From: Chloroflexota bacterium
GTDB taxonomy: Bacteria > Chloroflexota > Anaerolineae > UBA7937
DNA: 5,799 bases
Assembly (NCBI GenBank): GCA_003453555.1
Contig: DMLA01000145.1
Location: 1-5,799, forward strand
Reading direction: 5' to 3'
The notes beneath the pieces are model-generated. The model ran no database searches, was not told the origin of the DNA, and saw nothing but the letters and a program-made list of their open reading frames with translations. The translations under genes were made by a program, and so were the position numbers. How positions within the stretch are numbered: the first letter of the stretch is position 1; every line of letters starts with the position of its first letter. Of this stretch, positions 1 to 4,823 are shown piece by piece.

Positions 1-627
1 GGTCACCTCCTCGTGGGTCACCGTCCTCACCACATCTGGCCCAGTGACGAACATATAACTGGTGCCCTGGACCATAATGATGAAGTCGGTGATGACCGGG
101 GAATAGACAGCCCCGCCCGCGCAGGGGCCCATAACCGCCGAAATCTGGGGGATGACGCCAGAGGCCAGCGTATTGCGCACGAAGATATCGGCATACCCTC
201 CCAGGCTCTCCACCCCCTCTTGGATGCGGGCCCCGCCGGAGTCGTTGAGGCCGATGAGGGGCGCGCCGTTCCTCATAGCCAAGTCCATTATCTTGCAGAT
301 CTTCTCCGCGTGGGCCTCGCCCAAGGCCCCCCCGAAGACGGTGAAATCCTGGGAGAAGACGTAGACCAGTCGACCATCGATGGTGCCATAGCCCGTAACC
401 ACCCCGTCGCCGAGGTACCTCTTCTCCTCCATACCGAAGCCGGTGGCCCGGTGAGTGACGAAGACATCTAATTCGTGGAAGGAGCCCTCGTCGAGGAGGA
501 GGTCCAGGCGTTCGCGGGCAGTGAGTTTCCCCTGCTTGTGCTGGCGCTCGATGCGCTCCGGCCCCCCGCCAAGTTTGGCTTCCTCGCGGAGTTTTCTTAG
601 CCTTTCGATTTTGGGGTCAGTAGGCAT
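1..627 (-). CDS. Acyl-CoA carboxylase carboxyltransferase (beta) subunit, N-terminal part, cut by window edge
   Basis: This is the carboxyltransferase subunit of a biotin-dependent acyl-CoA carboxylase, most like propionyl-CoA carboxylase beta or the methylmalonyl-CoA decarboxylase alpha chain. It moves the carboxyl group between carboxybiotin and an acyl-CoA in the cytoplasm. The visible 209 residues start MPTDPKIERLRKLREEAKLG. They include KLTARERLDLLLDEGSF (34-50), FSQDFTVFGGALGEAHAEKI (91-110), the crotonase-fold acyl-CoA site NDSGGARIQEG (128-138), GPCAGGAVYSP (167-177) and SYMFVTGPDVV (190-200), all typical of the family. Family members have roughly 510-520 residues, so about 60% lies beyond the left edge. 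The ATG at 627-625 is preceded by GAGGG with a 6-nt spacer. The gene starts 20 nt after the nuclease stop. Its company of dehydrogenase and thiolase supports propionyl-CoA handling, but the substrate cannot be fixed from sequence alone; acetyl-CoA or methylcrotonyl-CoA relatives are alternatives. Confidence 0.93.
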   Translation of the reverse strand, partial: MPTDPKIERLRKLREEAKLGGGPERIERQHKQGKLTARERLDLLLDEGSFHELDVFVTHRATGFGMEEKRYLGDGVVTGYGTIDGRLVYVFSQDFTVFGGALGEAHAEKICKIMDLAMRNGAPLIGLNDSGGARIQEGVESLGGYADIFVRNTLASGVIPQISAVMGPCAGGAVYSPVITDFIIMVQGTSYMFVTGPDVVRTVTHEEVT

Positions 628-629
628 TA

Positions 630-639
630 TAGTCCCTCA
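630..639. repeat. 10-bp direct repeat, copy 1 (carboxyltransferase side)
   Basis: The minus-strand sequence TGAGGGACTA is identical to 1734-1743 in the same orientation. The two copies bracket the nuclease gene and its leader (unit of 1,104 bp). The match extends to 11 of 12 if the next two upstream bases are counted (GG here, GT there). It may be a target-site duplication or recombination microhomology. A chance match is possible because this copy contains a ribosome binding site. Confidence 0.5.
634..638 (-). promoter_or_regulatory. Ribosome binding site of the carboxyltransferase
   Basis: GAGGG lies 6 nt before the ATG at 627. It is part of the 10-bp sequence TGAGGGACTA that also occurs on the far side of the nuclease gene (1734-1743), so the signal may have been duplicated or preserved when the nuclease segment arrived. 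Confidence 0.6.
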
Positions 640-647
640 CCAAGGTT

Positions 648-1673
648 TCATGTTTCAGCACTTTGGGTAACTTCGTCCACTAGCCTGCTAAGGAGTTCCC
701 GATACTCGGCGAGAACACGATAGTTGTCTTTGGTTTCCCCTCTGCTACCCCCTGTGTCGAACTCTACGATCTGTCGTAGGTGGGGCGTAGAAGGTTTCGT
801 AAGGAACTGCGAGATATTGCTTAAGTACCTGCCAGTTTGACCTGTGTCGAGCCCCACACCTTTCTCGAAGAGTTTCTCTTTGACCTCTTCTCTATCAAAC
901 GTTCTGTCCTCAGATAGGAGTATCTGGAAGAAGCTGATGAGCCTGGGGGTAAGATCCGATCTTCTTTGTAACGTCTTTCTCAACCGCCGTTCAAGTTCGA
1001 TGATGTCGAAATCCCCTTTCTCTAAAGAGAAGGAACTCCTAGGAGGTCTTCTCATCTCCTTTTGTTTGATTTCCTTTCTCTCGACGTAGTCCTTTGCTTC
1101 CGGTAGCGGGATTATTACATTGGGTGTGATGAACAACTCTCCATGAGAATCTAGGTATGGTCTAAGCCTAACGCATTTGATGTCAACCCCGTATTCTCGA
1201 AGCCACAAGACCGCCGACAAGACATCGGGATGGAATTCTTTAGAGACCAAGATCATACGTTGGCTTTGGTTGAGATCATCCAACTCCAGATCGATGAATT
1301 CCTCGATTTGAAGTTGTGCGTCATCACTGTCCGATTCAAGGTAGTTGGCGAAGATGGCAAAGATATCATCTTGCACGAAGTTGGAACAATAGGATACATA
1401 CTTGATGGCTTGCCATTCTATGTCACTACCAGACTCATCGCGTTTGAGCTCGATGACCACTAGATTGGCTTGTTTGTCAATCGCCAATAGGTCAATCCGC
1501 CGCCTGAAGGGAAGCAGAAGTTCTTTGGAAATGACCAATAGTTCCTCACCGAGGACCTCTGGTGTCTTTTCGACCCATTCTTCGATGTCAAATCTCTCCA
1601 TCAGTTCTAAGTCGGCGAACTTGGCTACATCCAGTGGAACTAGCCTCTTGTTCTGTAGATCAACCCTATACAT
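648..1673 (-). CDS. DUF91/NucS-like PD-(D/E)XK nuclease-family protein, function unknown
   Basis: This 341-residue protein has an N-terminal restriction-endonuclease-like core. ERFDIEEWVEKTPEVLGEEL (26-45) resembles the helix that begins DUF91/NucS C-terminal domains. RRIDLLAID (58-66) carries the metal-binding Asp61, LVVIELKRD (71-79) gives the ExK pair Glu75 and Lys77, and WQAIKYVSY (87-95) gives the conserved Gln88. An acidic stretch near 112-134 and a basic linker near 198-213 lead to a C-terminal region of about 115 residues that I do not recognise and that could be a helical or winged-helix module. The N-terminal DNA-binding domain of archaeal/actinobacterial NucS is absent. The active-site residues look intact, so nuclease activity is plausible, but target and role are unknown. 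Defence, repair or mobile-element maintenance are all possible. The gene is clearly AT-richer than its neighbours (24 of 60 bases G or C at 1021-1080), which suggests foreign origin. No signal peptide or membrane segment is seen. Confidence 0.8.
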   Translation of the reverse strand: MYRVDLQNKRLVPLDVAKFADLELMERFDIEEWVEKTPEVLGEELLVISKELLLPFRRRIDLLAIDKQANLVVIELKRDESGSDIEWQAIKYVSYCSNFVQDDIFAIFANYLESDSDDAQLQIEEFIDLELDDLNQSQRMILVSKEFHPDVLSAVLWLREYGVDIKCVRLRPYLDSHGELFITPNVIIPLPEAKDYVERKEIKQKEMRRPPRSSFSLEKGDFDIIELERRLRKTLQRRSDLTPRLISFFQILLSEDRTFDREEVKEKLFEKGVGLDTGQTGRYLSNISQFLTKPSTPHLRQIVEFDTGGSRGETKDNYRVLAEYRELLSRLVDEVTQSAET

Positions 1674-1677
1674 GGAA

Positions 1678-1685
1678 CACCTCCT
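1678..1685 (-). promoter_or_regulatory. Strong ribosome binding site of the nuclease gene
   Basis: AGGAGGTG, an almost complete anti-16S match, ends 4 nt before the ATG at 1673 (6 nt from the AGGAGG core). It fixes the start at MYRVDLQ and suggests the nuclease is translated independently rather than by coupling. I saw no convincing promoter hexamers in the rest of 1686-1732. Confidence 0.75.
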
Positions 1686-1733
1686 ATCGTCAATGACGTC
1701 CCTTTGACACTCGCTGAATAGTGAATGGCGATC

Positions 1734-1743
1734 TAGTCCCTCA
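1734..1743. repeat. 10-bp direct repeat, copy 2 (dehydrogenase-remnant side)
   Basis: TGAGGGACTA on the minus strand is identical to 630-639. It overlaps the end of the acyl-CoA dehydrogenase remnant, whose final codons read TTG AGG GAC TAG across it. Together with copy 1 it brackets the nuclease segment. Confidence 0.5.
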
Positions 1744-1781
1744 ACTCATGATGGGCTATCACTAGCCTTTGCACCTCACTG
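1741..1781. repeat. 41-bp direct repeat flanking hicBA, distal copy
   Basis: Matches 2265-2305 at 39 of 41 positions in the same orientation, with mismatches at 1765 and 1778. The match stops abruptly on both sides. The copies lie 524 bp apart and hicBA lies between them. Confidence 0.93.
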
Positions 1782-1788
1782 CTTAGCC

Positions 1789-2016
1789 TCAGAGTAGGCC
1801 TTCGAAATCTTCCCAATTGAGCCCCGCTTGTCGAAGGATATTGGCCAGAGTGCCCGGCGGGATGATCCTACCCCTGTGTACTGGTACTGTGACGCGGCGT
1901 CCGCTTTCAGGATGGCGGTAGATATGATGGCTGCCTCGGGTGCGAGAGAGGATGAATCCGGCTTTCTCTAACACTTTGGCCACTTTACGGCCGGTGACAC
2001 GGGGCCTCCGAGGCAT
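1789..2016 (-). CDS. hicA: HicA family mRNA interferase toxin
   Basis: HicA toxins are small dsRBD-fold ribonucleases that cut mRNA and are neutralised by HicB. This one has 75 residues, a normal length. It shows an N-terminal lysine-rich helix GRKVAKVLEKAGF (9-21), then SRTRGSHHIYRHP (24-36) with the presumed catalytic His30 of the GSH motif, and the C-terminal hallmark VPVHRGRIIPPGTLANILRQ (44-63). The ATG at 2016 lies 1 nt after the hicB stop (TAG-G-ATG) and has only a weak Shine-Dalgarno sequence, so translation is probably coupled to hicB. Antitoxin comes first and toxin second. The stop at 1791-1789 is followed 7 nt later by a duplicated dehydrogenase tail. Nothing suggests inactivation. 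The alternative is a degenerate RNA-binding protein without toxicity, which sequence cannot exclude. Confidence 0.93.
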   Translation of the reverse strand: MPRRPRVTGRKVAKVLEKAGFILSRTRGSHHIYRHPESGRRVTVPVHRGRIIPPGTLANILRQAGLNWEDFEGLL

Positions 2017-2017
2017 C

Positions 2018-2248
2018 CTACACAGCCACTTTCACTTGCTCGACCGTGTCTGGGGGGATGGGTTCGCCGTGACTCTCCAAGTCCTCTAGATACACCGTGA
2101 TCGCTTCCTTGATGTTTGACAGCGCTTCTTCTTTATTGGCCCCGTAGCTGAAGCAACCTGGTAAGGCAGGCACGATAGCGTTGTAGTAGCCGTTAAACTC
2201 AGGGTCTGTCTCGGGCTGCAGGATCACTGTAAAGGTGCGTTGTTCCAT
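2018..2248 (-). CDS. hicB: HicB family antitoxin, compact form without DNA-binding domain
   Basis: HicB antitoxins bind and block HicA. The protein has 76 residues with the HicB/UPF0150 partial RNase H-like fold: TFTVILQPETD (5-15), NGYYNAIVPALPGCFSYG (19-36) with the signature PALPGC, and ANKEEALSNIKEAITVYLED (37-56), the usual helix. The sequence ends soon after with PPDTVEQVKVAV, so the C-terminal HTH or ribbon-helix-helix domain used by many HicB proteins for autoregulation is missing. An upstream in-frame ATG at 2263 overlaps the dehydrogenase stop. I prefer the ATG at 2248 because a perfect AAGGAGG lies 5 nt before it, and the extra start would place that site inside the coding sequence. 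I see no separate promoter, so expression probably depends on read-through from the dehydrogenase. Confidence 0.92.
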   Translation of the reverse strand: MEQRTFTVILQPETDPEFNGYYNAIVPALPGCFSYGANKEEALSNIKEAITVYLEDLESHGEPIPPDTVEQVKVAV

Positions 2249-2253
2249 CAAAG

Positions 2254-2260
2254 CCTCCTT
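2254..2260 (-). promoter_or_regulatory. Ribosome binding site that sets the hicB start
   Basis: AAGGAGG lies 5 nt before the ATG at 2248, and its first A is the last base of the dehydrogenase TGA. This arrangement couples hicB translation to ribosomes finishing the dehydrogenase and argues against the upstream ATG at 2263. Confidence 0.8.
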
Positions 2261-3399
2261 CATTTCAACTCATGATGGGCTATCACTAACCTTTGCACCT
2301 CGCTGGTGCCCTCGTATATCTCCGTGATCTTGGCGTCCCGGAAGTACCGCTCCACGGGATATTCCTTCATATATCCATAACCCCCATGGACCTGAATCGC
2401 TTTGGTTGCCGCCCACATAGCGGTCTCCGAGGCGTACAACTTCGCCATGGCCGCCTCGCGAGTGTACCTTTCTCCTCTGTCCTTCTTGAGGGCTGCCTGA
2501 AAGAGAAGTAGGCGCGCCGCCTCTATGCGGGTGGCCATATCGGCGATCATCCACTGGATAGCCTGGAAGCGGGAGATGGGCTGGCCGAACTGCTCGCGCT
2601 CCTGGGCGTACTTAACCGAGGCCTCGAAGGCCGCCTGGGCGATCCCCAAGGCCTGGGCGCCGATGCCGATCCTACCCGCGTCCAAGACATCCATCGCTAT
2701 CTTGAACCCCTCCCCCTCTTCCCCCAGCCGGTTGGCCACGGGGATATGGCAATCCTCTAAGGTCAGGGTGGTGGTGTTGGAGGCGCGGATGCCTAGTTTC
2801 TTCTCCGGCTTGCCGTGGGAGAAGCCAGGGGTATCGGTGTCCACCAGGAGGCAACTAATCCCTTTGTGTCTCTGAGTAGGGTCCGTCCTCACGAAGAGGA
2901 CGACGAAGTCGGCCACGCCGCCGTTGGTGATGAAGTTCTTGCTCCCGTTGACTATATATTCGTCGCCTTGGCGCAGGGCCATAGTCCTCTGATTGGCAGC
3001 GTCGGAACCGGCTTGGGGTTCCGAGAGGCCGAAGGCCCCGATCTTCTCGAAGGAGGCCGCGGGTCGCAGGTACTTCTCTTTTTGCTCCTCGGTTCCGTAG
3101 TGAACCAGACCATAGCAAACCAGGGAGTTCTGGACGGACATAATGGCCCCCGTGGCCGCGCAGGCCTTGGAGACCTCCTCCACGGCCAATACATAACTTA
3201 TAGTGTCGGCTCCGATGCCCCCATACTCCTCGGGGACATCGATCCCCATAAGGCCCAGTTCCCCCATCTGCTTCAAGGTCTCGAAGGGGTACTCTTCCGT
3301 CTCGTCGATGAGGGCGGCCTGGGGGGCCAATACCTCACTGGCGAACTCCCGCGCCATGTCGCGGATCATCCGTTGTTCATCGGTGAGTTCGAAATCCAT
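2260..3399 (-). CDS. Acyl-CoA dehydrogenase (short-chain/butyryl type), FAD-dependent
   Basis: The enzyme oxidises acyl-CoA to 2-enoyl-CoA in the cytoplasm and passes electrons to electron-transfer flavoprotein. Its 379 residues are standard length. The N-terminal helical domain begins MDFELTDEQRMIRDMAREFA. The first family signature GAFGLSEPQAGSDA is at 121-134, followed by the beta domain with FVVLFVRTD (165-173) and KLGIRASNTT (201-210). RIGIGAQALGIAQAAFE (243-259) and YAQEREQFGQPISRFQAIQW (264-283) are FAD/dimer-contact segments. The second signature QVHGGYGYMKEYPVERYFRD is at 336-355, and IYEGTSE (361-367) contains the catalytic base Glu363. This position matches short-chain and butyryl-CoA dehydrogenases; isovaleryl enzymes place the base elsewhere. 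The start has AAGGAG 6 nt upstream. It follows the thiolase after 112 bp and runs into hicB. The last 15 codons are duplicated beyond hicA. The exact acyl chain length cannot be decided. Confidence 0.95.
   Translation of the reverse strand: MDFELTDEQRMIRDMAREFASEVLAPQAALIDETEEYPFETLKQMGELGLMGIDVPEEYGGIGADTISYVLAVEEVSKACAATGAIMSVQNSLVCYGLVHYGTEEQKEKYLRPAASFEKIGAFGLSEPQAGSDAANQRTMALRQGDEYIVNGSKNFITNGGVADFVVLFVRTDPTQRHKGISCLLVDTDTPGFSHGKPEKKLGIRASNTTTLTLEDCHIPVANRLGEEGEGFKIAMDVLDAGRIGIGAQALGIAQAAFEASVKYAQEREQFGQPISRFQAIQWMIADMATRIEAARLLLFQAALKKDRGERYTREAAMAKLYASETAMWAATKAIQVHGGYGYMKEYPVERYFRDAKITEIYEGTSEVQRLVIAHHELK
2265..2305. repeat. 41-bp direct repeat flanking hicBA, copy inside the dehydrogenase gene
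   Basis: These are the last coding bases of the intact acyl-CoA dehydrogenase gene, ending within its penultimate and final codons. They match 1741-1781 at 39 of 41 positions. The boundary lies only 3 bases before the dehydrogenase stop. Confidence 0.93.
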
Positions 3400-3432
3400 T
3401 GCTTTCTCCTTGAAAGTTGGCTATTGATTCTT

Positions 3433-3453
3433 AGTGGAGGGGACACTTCCACT
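3433..3453. repeat. Small inverted repeat in the dehydrogenase leader
   Basis: AGTGGA and TCCACT form a perfect 6-bp stem around a 9-nt loop, 34 nt before the dehydrogenase ATG. It has no following T-run, so it is not a terminator. It could be a weak mRNA hairpin or processing site within the thiolase-dehydrogenase message. The surrounding gap (3400-3511) also repeats CAGAAGT-GGAA twice (3447-3457 and 3496-3507). No convincing promoter is seen there. Confidence 0.35.
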
Positions 3454-3511
3454 TCTGGATGAGCCTATTCAACTGCTTACCTACAATTCTTCAGATTCCA
3501 ACTTCTGACTT

Positions 3512-4696
3512 CTACACCCTCTCCACGCTCATAGCCACCGCCTCTCCTCCGCCCAGGCAGAGGCAGGCGAGCCCCAGTCTTGCCCCCCGGTCTTTCATAG
3601 CGTAGAGAAGGGTGACGAGGATGCGGGCTCCGCTACAGCCTATGGGGTGTCCCAGGGCGATGGCCCCTCCGTGTACATTGACCTTCTCCCAATCCCAGCC
3701 CAATTCCTTCCCATCGGCCACGATTTGGGCAGCGAAAGCCTCGTTTATCTCCATTAGGTCGAAATCGTCGAGTTTGTAGCCCGTCCTTTCTAAGAGTTTG
3801 CGAATGGCGTGGGCGGGGGCGATGAAGAGCCATTTGGGCTCCACGGCTGCTTGAGCGTAGCCGGTGATGCGGGCCAAGGGCTCCAAGCCCAGTTCCTCGG
3901 CCTTGCTAGCGCTCATCACCACCAAGGCGGCGGCCCCATCGGTGATGCCCGGGGAGTTGCCTGCGGTCACGACGCCGTCCTCCTTGAAGGCTGGCCGGAG
4001 TTTGGCGAGGGCCTCCAGGCTGGTCTCTCGCCGAGGAGCCTCATCGGTATCGAAAGGGATCGGTTCACCCTTTCGCTGGGGCACGGTGACGGGGACTATC
4101 TCCCCTTTGAACTTACCTTCATCGATAGCCTGTATCGCCTTCTGGTGGCTTTTGAGGGAGTATTCGTCGAGTTCTTGGCGGGTGATCTTGTACTGCTCAG
4201 CGATGAACTCGGCGGCCATGCCCATATGCCAGTTCATAAGGGAACACCAGAGCCCATCGTGGACGGTGGCGTCGAGGATCTGGCCATGCCCCAGGCGGTA
4301 GCCAGAGCGGGCCTGGGGGAGGAGATAGGGTCCAGCGCTCATATTCTCCATCCCTCCAGCCACGATTATCTCGGCGTCGCCGACCTTAATCGCCTGGGCG
4401 CCCATTATCACCGCTTTAAGGCCGGAAGCGCATACTTTATTGAGGGTAGTGGCTCCCACGGTAGGGGGCAATCCACCTTTAAGGGTGGCCTGGCGCGCTG
4501 GCGCCTGACCCTCTCCCGCGGAGACGACGTTACCCATGAGCACCTCGTCCACCAGGGCTCCATCGAGGCCCGCCCTCTCAACGGCGGCAGAGATAGCCAC
4601 CCCACCCAGTTCCACGGCGGGGATGGTAGATAGAGTCCCCTGGAAACGGCCGATGGCTGTGCGTGCGGCGCTGACTATGACGACTTCTTTGTTCAT
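3512..4696 (-). CDS. Acetyl-CoA acetyltransferase (thiolase)
   Basis: This is a type II/biosynthetic-like thiolase that reversibly joins two acetyl-CoA into acetoacetyl-CoA, or cleaves short 3-ketoacyl-CoA. It has 394 residues. The nucleophile Cys89 sits in NKVCASGLKA (86-95), GGMENMS is at 114-120, NEAFAAQ (318-324) contributes the Asn of the oxyanion hole, His350 is in GGAIALGHPIGCSGAR (343-358), and the acid/base Cys380 is in CLCLGGGEA (378-386). These residues fall at almost the same positions as in the well-studied Zoogloea enzyme (Cys89, His348, Cys378), so the active site is complete. CSLMNWHMGMAAE (151-163) forms part of the substrate loop typical of acetoacetyl-CoA thiolases. The ATG at 4696 is preceded by AGAGGGGAG. 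It is the first gene after a probable promoter and palindrome. It may work with the dehydrogenase downstream, though hydratase and hydroxyacyl-CoA dehydrogenase genes are not in the window. Confidence 0.95.
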   Translation of the reverse strand: MNKEVVIVSAARTAIGRFQGTLSTIPAVELGGVAISAAVERAGLDGALVDEVLMGNVVSAGEGQAPARQATLKGGLPPTVGATTLNKVCASGLKAVIMGAQAIKVGDAEIIVAGGMENMSAGPYLLPQARSGYRLGHGQILDATVHDGLWCSLMNWHMGMAAEFIAEQYKITRQELDEYSLKSHQKAIQAIDEGKFKGEIVPVTVPQRKGEPIPFDTDEAPRRETSLEALAKLRPAFKEDGVVTAGNSPGITDGAAALVVMSASKAEELGLEPLARITGYAQAAVEPKWLFIAPAHAIRKLLERTGYKLDDFDLMEINEAFAAQIVADGKELGWDWEKVNVHGGAIALGHPIGCSGARILVTLLYAMKDRGARLGLACLCLGGGEAVAMSVERV

Positions 4697-4720
4697 CGCT
4701 CTCCCCTCTTTCTAATGGTT

Positions 4721-4748
4721 TGGAGCATCACGAGAGCGTGACCCTCCA
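4721..4748. promoter_or_regulatory. 28-bp palindrome at the predicted thiolase transcription start: candidate operator or leader hairpin
   Basis: Two 12-bp arms around a CTCT loop (minus strand) match at 10 of 12 positions: outer halves TGGAG/CTCCA and inner halves TCACG/CGTGA are perfect, with one G-G mismatch and one G-T between them. It begins at about +1 of the predicted promoter, where a bound repressor would block initiation. It ends 24 nt before the thiolase ATG. It does not look like the FadR, PsrA or CRP consensus sites I know, so the regulator is unidentified. It could instead act as a 5' mRNA stem-loop. Confidence 0.55.
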
Positions 4749-4753
4749 GAGGT

Positions 4754-4782
4754 ATGATAGCAGAAAAAGGGGCTTTTGGCTA
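4754..4782 (-). promoter_or_regulatory. Probable sigma-70-type promoter for the thiolase unit
   Basis: The -35 TAGCCA (4777-4782, 4 of 6 to TTGACA), a 17-bp spacer, an extended TGC and the -10 TATCAT (4754-4759, 5 of 6 to TATAAT) predict a start near 4747. It lies in the 127-bp gap after the transketolase gene, the longest gap between intact genes here, which fits a new transcription unit beginning at the thiolase. The prediction comes from hexamer matching only. Confidence 0.5.
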
Positions 4783-4823
4783 GTTTGGGGTAAAGGGGGA
4801 AGGGTAGGAGGGGCGAAAGCAGT

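Larger units (their letters stand above)
1733..1781 (-). pseudogene. Orphan 3' end of an acyl-CoA dehydrogenase gene
   Basis: Read in the right frame, this stretch encodes SEVQRLVIAHHELRD followed by TAG. It reproduces the last residues of the intact dehydrogenase 524 bp away (SEVQRLVIAHHELK). The two base differences in the shared 41 bp are both silent: AGC/AGT for Ser and TTA/CTA for Leu. No start codon or remaining dehydrogenase sequence is attached, because it begins 7 nt after the hicA stop. It is therefore a remnant or duplicated tail rather than a gene. It could be the original end of the dehydrogenase gene, displaced when hicBA arrived, or what remains of a second dehydrogenase copy. 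Confidence 0.85.

Noticed and set aside
1689..1708. GTCAA...TTGAC inverted repeat in the nuclease leader
   Set aside because: Five-base arms 10 nt apart are expected by chance, and no promoter is visible beside it.
630..1743. A classical transposon or insertion sequence carrying the nuclease
   Set aside because: There is no transposase gene and I found no terminal inverted repeats just inside the 10-bp repeats, so only the direct repeats are reported.
2246..2263. An earlier hicB start at the ATG overlapping the dehydrogenase stop
   Set aside because: It has no ribosome binding site of its own, while a perfect AAGGAGG precedes the internal ATG at 2248, which also gives the usual short HicB N-terminus.
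3809..4633. Long plus-strand open frame of 274 codons opposite the thiolase, and similar ones at 2815-3462 and 13-471
   Set aside because: All lie antisense to strongly recognisable enzymes, follow from GC-rich codon bias, and their translations show no family motifs.
4764..4780. AAAAG-CCC-CTTTT followed by T as a terminator after the transketolase
   Set aside because: The stem is only 5 bp, mostly A-T, with no real T-run, and it overlaps the promoter spacer. It is too weak to call.
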